DNA of 64,000 nucleotides from Melolontha melolontha. Taxonomy: Eukaryota > Arthropoda > Insecta > Coleoptera > Scarabaeidae. Shown here one piece after another: positions 58,201-64,000 of this stretch (the stretch's first letter is position 1; each line of letters begins with the position of its first letter). The position numbers and the translations under genes are program-made. The stretch is taken from positions 157,396,411 through 157,460,410 of the forward strand of contig OW285236.1 of the NCBI GenBank assembly GCA_935421215.2, given 5' to 3'. The notes under the pieces were generated by a model, which saw nothing but the letters and a program-made list of their open reading frames with translations, was not told the origin of the DNA and did not search any database.

Positions 58201-58445
58201 AATCGAAATAATCGAAATAATCGAAATAATCGAAATAATCGAAATAATCGAAATAATCGAAATAATCGAAATAATCGAAATAATCGAAATAATCGAAATA
58301 ATCGAAATAATCGAAATAATCGAAATAATCGAAATAATCGAAATAATCGAAATAATCGAAATAATCGAAATAATCGAAATAATCGAAATAATCGAAATAA
58401 TCGAAATAATCGAAATAATCGAAATAATCGAAATAATCGAAATGA
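55258..58445. repeat. 3.2-kb array of a 9-bp repeat with ordered variant blocks
   Basis: The unit is TCAAAATAA and close variants. Blocks follow in the order TCAAAATAA, TCAAAACAA, TCGAAACAA, a short junction with AAACAAAACTAATCGG, TCGGAATAA, TCGAAATAA; the series occurs twice (55258-56320 and about 56320-58445). Long open frames here are only a consequence of the 9-bp period. Confidence 0.97.
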
Positions 58446-58767
58446 TCAAAGTATTCAAAGTAAGGAATAACAAATTCTACGGTTACTCAAGGTTTGAGTA
58501 AAGAATAGTAACGATTACGAATGACGCTAAGAAATAAGTAATTAAACTTTTAGTTTCAAAAAATCTAATAATAAGAAGAAAATACGAATGAAGTGATTTA
58601 ATACATATATTATAATTACTGATTAAAAATTTTAACCTGACATAAATTAGGGATAAATTCTTCGCTCTTTAGAATCTGCGAAATTATTTATAACGCGTTC
58701 ATTTAAATTAGGTATTTTATTGATAAATGATTTTTCTATATTTAACTGACAAAGCAGAGCTATTGTG
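58446..58767. other. AT-rich DNA without recognisable genes
   Basis: Nothing recognised. Confidence 0.5.
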
Positions 58768-59822
58768 TCAAAATTGGAGGAACATTATTAGAACTATGAG
58801 AAATGGGTTATTTTGTTGAATATTTTGTAGTGTGAAAATTTTATTTGCCACCTCAACCTTATTGTTAAAAGATTCTTCGATATATTCTTCAGGAACGTTG
58901 CATGGCTTCCATCCGCCATGCCTCTTTAAACTAGTTATGTCAGCACCAGAGCCAACTAATATTGTTGCAGAAGACCGACGAAAGCAATGACCAGTATATT
59001 CTGTCGCATTTACCAAATTCAAATAAGTAGCAACTATTTTAGGCATTTTTAAATTAATGTATTCCTACCACTTGTCCACAACCCTTTCCGCTTTGATATT
59101 TAAAGAAAAATCGCTCACTGTTCATATTTTCTGGTCTTAACGAAACATAGTTCCGATAAACATTCAAGTACATCTGATTAACTACAAATGATCTTGGTTT
59201 GTTGGTCTTCGAATCAGGTATGCTAATTAAAAGTTTAGATTCAAGGTCTTCTACATCGTGTAGAGTCATTCGGACTAACTCATCCATTCTACAGGCCCCA
59301 AAAATACCAATTATTAAAGCCACCTAAAAAATAAATAAATGTGTAATCTAAATAAAAATTAAAACCTTGTAAACTACCTTAATCATTAAATATTCTTTAT
59401 CTGGAGCTTCCTGGATAAATTTTTCGATTTCTTCCTTCGTTAAAATCTTAGATTTCTTTGCCCTATAACCTTGGCCGTTTCAATAAAGAACGAAGTTTTG
59501 AATATGTAGATATATCTACATTGTGTTTAATTGCAAGGGTTGACTTCAACATTGAATAATTCGCCCATAATGTTGAAGATTTCGTCTTTAAACAAAGGTC
59601 TAGAAAGTATGCCATTACAACATTTTCCGAGAAAGAACTCGTGTTTTTACTCTTGCGATAGTCCATAAAACGTTTATATACATATTCGTACTTTTCTTTT
59701 GATTTCTTTGGCAATAATTCTAATGAAGCAGTATTCACTACCTCAACCAGCTCTGGAGGAGTCCCAGATATGGAAAATTCATCATCACTTATCATTTTAC
59801 ACTGTTTTGCTATCGAAAACAC
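58768..59822 (-). pseudogene. Crypton-type tyrosine recombinase (recombinase 2), nearly complete
   Basis: Minus strand; probable start at ATG 59795 (ISDDEFSISG..). N-terminal SAM-like region (KYEYVYKRFMDYRKSKN, LWANYSMLKSTL). The catalytic domain has the first Arg in GACRMDELVRM, HxxR in GHCFRRSSAT, His/Trp in KRHGGWK and a candidate nucleophile Tyr in EEYIEES. A small intron (GTAGTTTAC.. to ..TTTTTTAG, about 59375-59323) lies between LMIK and VALIIG. Lesions: one extra base near 59465, TAA and a shift in an A-run near 59050. Tyrosine recombinases of Cryptons insert circular DNA by recombination. It starts about 180 bp from the hairpin at 59997-60135. Confidence 0.8.
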
Positions 59823-59996
59823 CAGCAGTTAAATTTATATGCATCAAGTTTGACAATTCAGCATTAATACGTTTCCATAGTAACGCAACCAATTATATTA
59901 CGAATTTCAGAACACCATTTATTTGTGAATAAAATTATTCGCGATTTTTTCAAAATTAATTAATATCTGTCGAATTTTAAATGATTTGCGGAAAAA

Positions 59997-60135
59997 TAGT
60001 ATGTTTACCTCGTAGGAAAAGCCACATTCCTGGACTCTGTGTTGCTAAGTCTCGGCTTGCGCCTCGACTTAGCAATCTTCACAGTCGTCCAGGAATGTTA
60101 GGCTTTTCTTACTCAGTAACAATATACTATTGTTC
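59997..60135 (-). promoter_or_regulatory. Long hairpin with conserved GAGGCGC tip upstream of recombinase 2
   Basis: Arms of about 60 bp (ACATTCCTGGAC.. / ..GTCCAGGAATGT, AAAAGCC/GGCTTTT) end in a perfect 10-bp stem TTGCTAAGTC/GACTTAGCAA (60042-60051, 60066-60075). Read on the minus strand (gene direction) the tip is GA, GGC, GCAA, GCC, GA, the same as before recombinase 1 except for the tetraloop. Confidence 0.65.
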
Positions 60136-60479
60136 TCTACAGTTGTCATCGGCGTTGTCAATAATATAGTTAATAATTTTACAGTTTGCTAAAAGATTTC
60201 GTTGTCTTCGATAAATAATTTAATATTTGTATGCTCAAGAACATTCACATAACGTTCGCAAACACTTCCTAGTTCAGTTTTTAATTTTAGATCAATTATA
60301 TCCAGAACGTGAATCTTAACTAGTTTTAAAATATTGTCTGAAAAATAATTTTTATATTTTTTAGATTGTTGCACTAAAAAAGTTTACCAATTCTTAAATG
60401 GTCGATGAAGCTGAAGCATTCATTATTATTAATATTTAGTGTATAACTATTGACATTTAAAGTAACATATACATCTACA
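60136..60479. other. AT-rich DNA without recognisable genes
   Basis: A 61-codon minus-strand ORF has no motif. Confidence 0.5.
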
Positions 60480-60840
60480 CAGAATGGAGTTAAATTTTAA
60501 AATCAAAGCCACTGATCCAGTCCAACACAGAGTCAGTGGCTTCAAAGAAGTCACTCATCTCACCTCCATATGCTGCATGGCGGCACTCAGTTGTAACATG
60601 GTGAATAATCTGGCGAGGTTATCCATATTTGTAAGTCGGTGGCTCAATCAGTCTCCGTTTATAGAATGAGTCATGGCAGATGCCGTCGGACGTTCTTATT
60701 CTAATGAGTATCTTCCATTCGTGGCAAGGCGGCTCCATTCCTGGTAAGGGTACAGCAGGATCGGTGATATGAGCTGCATGAGTGGGTTTCAAGGTTCCCA
60801 ATAGCCTCTTCATCTATTTGGGTTCAAATTTTTTGCTATA
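60480..60840 (-). pseudogene. Non-LTR retrotransposon ORF2 C-terminal fragment
   Basis: Minus strand: LLGTLKPTHAAHITDP, PPCHEWKILIRIRTSDG, HDSFYKRRLIEPPTYKYG, then after a stop PRQIIHHVTTECRHAAYGG and FFEATDSVLDWIS. This resembles the tail after the RT in some non-LTR elements, where Cys/His residues (here CYG-like Cys changed to Tyr) follow the pattern C.CG...QT..H.L..C. Degenerate; clade not assigned. Confidence 0.6.
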
Positions 60841-63800
60841 AGTTTTTCTGCTAGCAGTAGTGTAGGAAATCGAGACTTCATTCACGACAGGCCGGCATCA
60901 GGCCACTGTGTACTGAGAGGTGGGAATTCGATATTATTATATTACATTCTCTAACCAAGTATTCAAGATATATGTAAATTTAGTTGAGAAAACTCCTTGA
61001 TAATGGTAACATACAGAAACAATATTGGTAGAGAAATCTCATAAAATTTTATGAAAATAATCTAGTATTATATTACTCATGTTAAGTTTATAAATACAAA
61101 CTTTCTTCAATAACCATTTGCTAGAACCATCAACAAAATAAAACGGTACTAATTAGGCTATTAACCCAGATCAATTTTTAAATCGCATAGGTTTTACTAT
61201 ATGTAAACTCCAGTCTAATCTGTTATACCAAAGTATGCGTTTAATATAATGCGTTTCTTCGAGGGCGCCAGCCAAATCGACTAATAGCGCATGTAGATAA
61301 AATTGCTTACGCACGGCGGACGATCAAAATTATATTCGTGGCAATTACTATTTTTCATTCAAAATAATTAACCGTAAAAAGCTAATTTTATTGTTATACT
61401 TTATTTATACATTATTTCAGAAATGATTTGGAGGCTAAATGACAATTAAGAGGTAGGCTCTGGATTGAGCACAACCGCTATAATTCAGTAAATATTGTAC
61501 ATTAACTGGCTTGTACATTAACCGGCTGTAAATATAGTCCATTATGGTTTTTTACAACTAACGGACCTTTATACACTGCATATGCTTCTTTCTTTCAGCT
61601 ACCATAAAAAGCGTATATCTTGTTTACTCCTTATGTGAAATCTTGTCTTTCAGGTAAAATAAAAGCATCAAATGCCTTTAATACACTTTGATGCCTTACA
61701 TATTTAAGGCGTACAAAATTAATAAAAATAATATATCTTAACCCAAATTTTGTTCTAAAGATGTCTAAAATATCATGTTTTAGGATATGTCCACATGCCA
61801 TGTTTTCGAATATTTCGTATATTCAGGCCCGTCCTAACGCACGGCACGAACTTTTGCGGAACCCAATATTTACATTTTTATTAATATCCTGTTTTTCTAT
61901 TTGATTTACTCTTTTATTATCTAATGATACGCAAAACAAAACCAAATATACATAAAAATTTTCCCAAGAGTAGGCCGAATTAGGTAGGAATAACCTACCT
62001 GAAATCGATAGGACGAAGTTGCTAGCTAGTCCAGAAAGACGGCGTGTCGGTGGATATAAAATTTTGTACGCCACTCTGCATATATATGTTCGAGATGAAA
62101 AACAAGGTACTTGCTCCCGAACGACCACCTCAAGTAAATTCTCAACGAAAGAGTAATAACAAAATAAATAATGATAAACACCAAAAGAAAATGGCATAAT
62201 ACAATTAAAGCAATCAATTTTGCACAAAAAAAAAAGAATAGGATTGATGATATGTTGAAATTAAATAATTGATAAAATAAAATAAAAACAAAATAGACCA
62301 GTAGCGAATTTTTGTAGCTCCAAGTTAAGTTAGAAAGGATCTGTTTATTTAAATGTTTCTTTGGGAGCTTTTTCTTTTTCATTGTACTTCTCTTGTTTTC
62401 GATACCACCTAATAGTGACCACGCTGGCGAGGATTTAACAATTTCTTTTTGTGTCGGCTGATTGGCAACAAGATGTCTTTTAAATTTATTAATTTTTATT
62501 AGTTAAGAGCCATTAATGCATTCTTCTTTTTATTTAGAGTTAAGCTTAAAAAATGTCCTCCAGACTCCTTTATATACTTTGTCAATTAATTATCTAATAA
62601 TACTAAATTAATTGTATGAAAAACAAAATTTTGATATTTGTAAGCTTCGATCGACATCGACATTTTATCTACCGGAAAAGAAATTAGAAAGATTAGTTAA
62701 AGCACGTGGCCAAGTTAGCTGACAAAAAATACGCCTACCTTCAAATACGAAGGGCAACTAAGTAGTATCCAAGCAACATGGTGCTGCCTAAATTGGAAAA
62801 ATTCCGCACAAACGTTGCCTATTCAGTTGAAATGTAATCGAAACTTACAAAATTGACATCTAACTTGCCAATTTCAGATAATCCCATGTTCACTGCGATC
62901 ACATCTAACGGTAATTATAACTGACCAAAAGCTAAACGGAAAATAAATATTATTTAAGCGCTTCCTTAAAAGGATGTCATGACAGGAAATCAAAAACGCC
63001 AAATATGCAGTAAAAATGATTACGTGAACTAATTTAATAAGAATGAGAAGTAACGTAAGCATGTCTGTCATACTAATCTAGTCTCACTAACAATTCTGAA
63101 GTAAACAGAACCACAATGGGAATACCACCGTGAAACCGCATTGGGGATGGAATTCGAATGTCACGAATAAATTAAGTTAAGGTAATAAACTAGGGACACT
63201 AGATGGGAAATCAAATACAATTCTAGAAATTCAGAAGGAAATTAATGGTCTAATTACTTGTGAATAAGATAAAATACGCATAGGAATATATATTAAAGAT
63301 AAATTTTAGGTTTCAGACAAAACGTGGCTTAAACAATAGAACGGAAGGTTTAACGAGCGACGAATATACAAACATTAGCAGGAATATTATAACAAGGAAT
63401 TTACCCAGAAAATCACACAAATCCTTGAAGAAGGGTCACTGTTAATGGAATTACATAAGGAAATTTTTCAAGGAGGAATATATTATACAGTAGATATTAG
63501 GATTACGTAAGGGATTAGTTGTAAAGTTAAGGCATAACATAGATATAAAACATAACACTAAATGTATTGTGATGAGTCACCGATGATCTCATACGTCGAG
63601 AACCGTCCAGAAAATGTAAATGTGTAACACACGAAAAGTCTAGGCGAACATCGAAAATATGCCAGAAGTTTTCCCGTTAATATAAATAGCAGTCGGGAGG
63701 GATTTATGGCATTCCACGCCAAATCATCGCCGAGTGAACCTACATAAATATAAATACATAAATGTGCTTATTGTTAGTAATTAGTTTTTAAATTGTTATT

Positions 63801-64000
63801 CTATCTTATTATTAATATAGTGTTTGTCTAAGTTACCGTTAGTTTTATTTAAGAACCCGAAAAGACAAAAACACTACAGCATTATTAAATTTTGTTGTTA
63901 TACTACGTAATCCAATATGTTTATTTTTTTTTAGATAGTTATCTTAATACTATTTTAACTTCTTTTACTTGCATTTATCCTGTTGGAAATATATTATTAT
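60841..64000. other. Unassigned AT-rich DNA
   Basis: Two overlapping minus-strand ORFs (62382-62026, 62227-61823) are hydrophobic and low-complexity with no motif I recognise, probably chance. No repeats, RNA genes or element ends stood out. Confidence 0.5.

Noticed and set aside
55246..58501. Very long open frames of 200-450 codons (Ile/Leu, Phe-Asp-Tyr and Ile-Pro repeats)
   Set aside because: They follow from a 9-bp repeat without stops in some frames. Open frames exist on both strands and their sequence is just the repeat.
61823..62382. Membrane-protein-like minus-strand ORFs
   Set aside because: Hydrophobic residues come from T-rich low-complexity DNA; no motif or conserved pattern.

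Overview
The window looks like a piece of arthropod nuclear genome, most likely insect. It is very AT-rich, has long (TA)n arrays, several spliceosomal-type introns, and a dense mixture of metazoan transposons. I recognise no host gene. Almost everything interpretable is a mobile element, a broken copy of one, or a satellite. The exact order or species cannot be read from the sequence.

Layout. 1-1500: 5' end of a non-LTR retrotransposon on the minus strand (ORF1 with a DUF4780-like region, then the start of an endonuclease ORF2). 3518-7738: a piggyBac element with perfect ends, a transposase with one frameshift and one stop, and a Jockey-type ORF1 nested inside. 8.3-9.8 kb: hAT (Buster/ZBED5-like) remnant. 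11.2-12.6 kb: pseudogene of a multicopy family of unknown function, carrying two small insertions with clear target duplications. 13.7-15.3 kb: hairpins and a tyrosine-recombinase (Crypton-like) pseudogene. 15.3-18.6 kb: a DD41D mariner and a MITE, both sitting in (TA)n arrays, plus large palindromes. 18.6-22.2 kb: a Penelope-like element (PLE) with two pLTRs. 22.4-23.2 kb: two-unit satellite. 23.9-27.4 kb: second piggyBac with a solo-LTR-like insertion. 29-32 kb: Tc1 and Jockey RT fragments. 34.4-39.7 kb: two more DD41D mariners with very long inverted repeats, one with an intact 353-residue transposase. 39.7-50.8 kb: PLE fragments in inverted pairs, a MITE and a 200-bp satellite. 51 kb: Tigger-like pseudogene. 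54-60 kb: two more tyrosine recombinases flanking a 3.2-kb array of a 9-bp repeat. 60.5 kb: non-LTR RT tail. The last 3 kb shows nothing I can name.

Two patterns stand out. First, about ten PLE-type repeat families share a small structure laid out like a type I hammerhead ribozyme: helix I, a CUGANGA-like core, helix II, GAA, a loopless palindromic helix III, then helix I again. The helices change sequence between families while pairing is kept. The core itself switches between C3/G8 and U3/A8, which preserves the base pair expected in the folded ribozyme. Second, two Crypton-type recombinase genes are each preceded by a hairpin with the same tip (GA-GGC-4 nt-GCC-GA) on entirely different stems. 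PLE-type repeats end in or abut (TA)n arrays, and TA-targeting mariners have inserted into those arrays or at the exact centre of palindromes.
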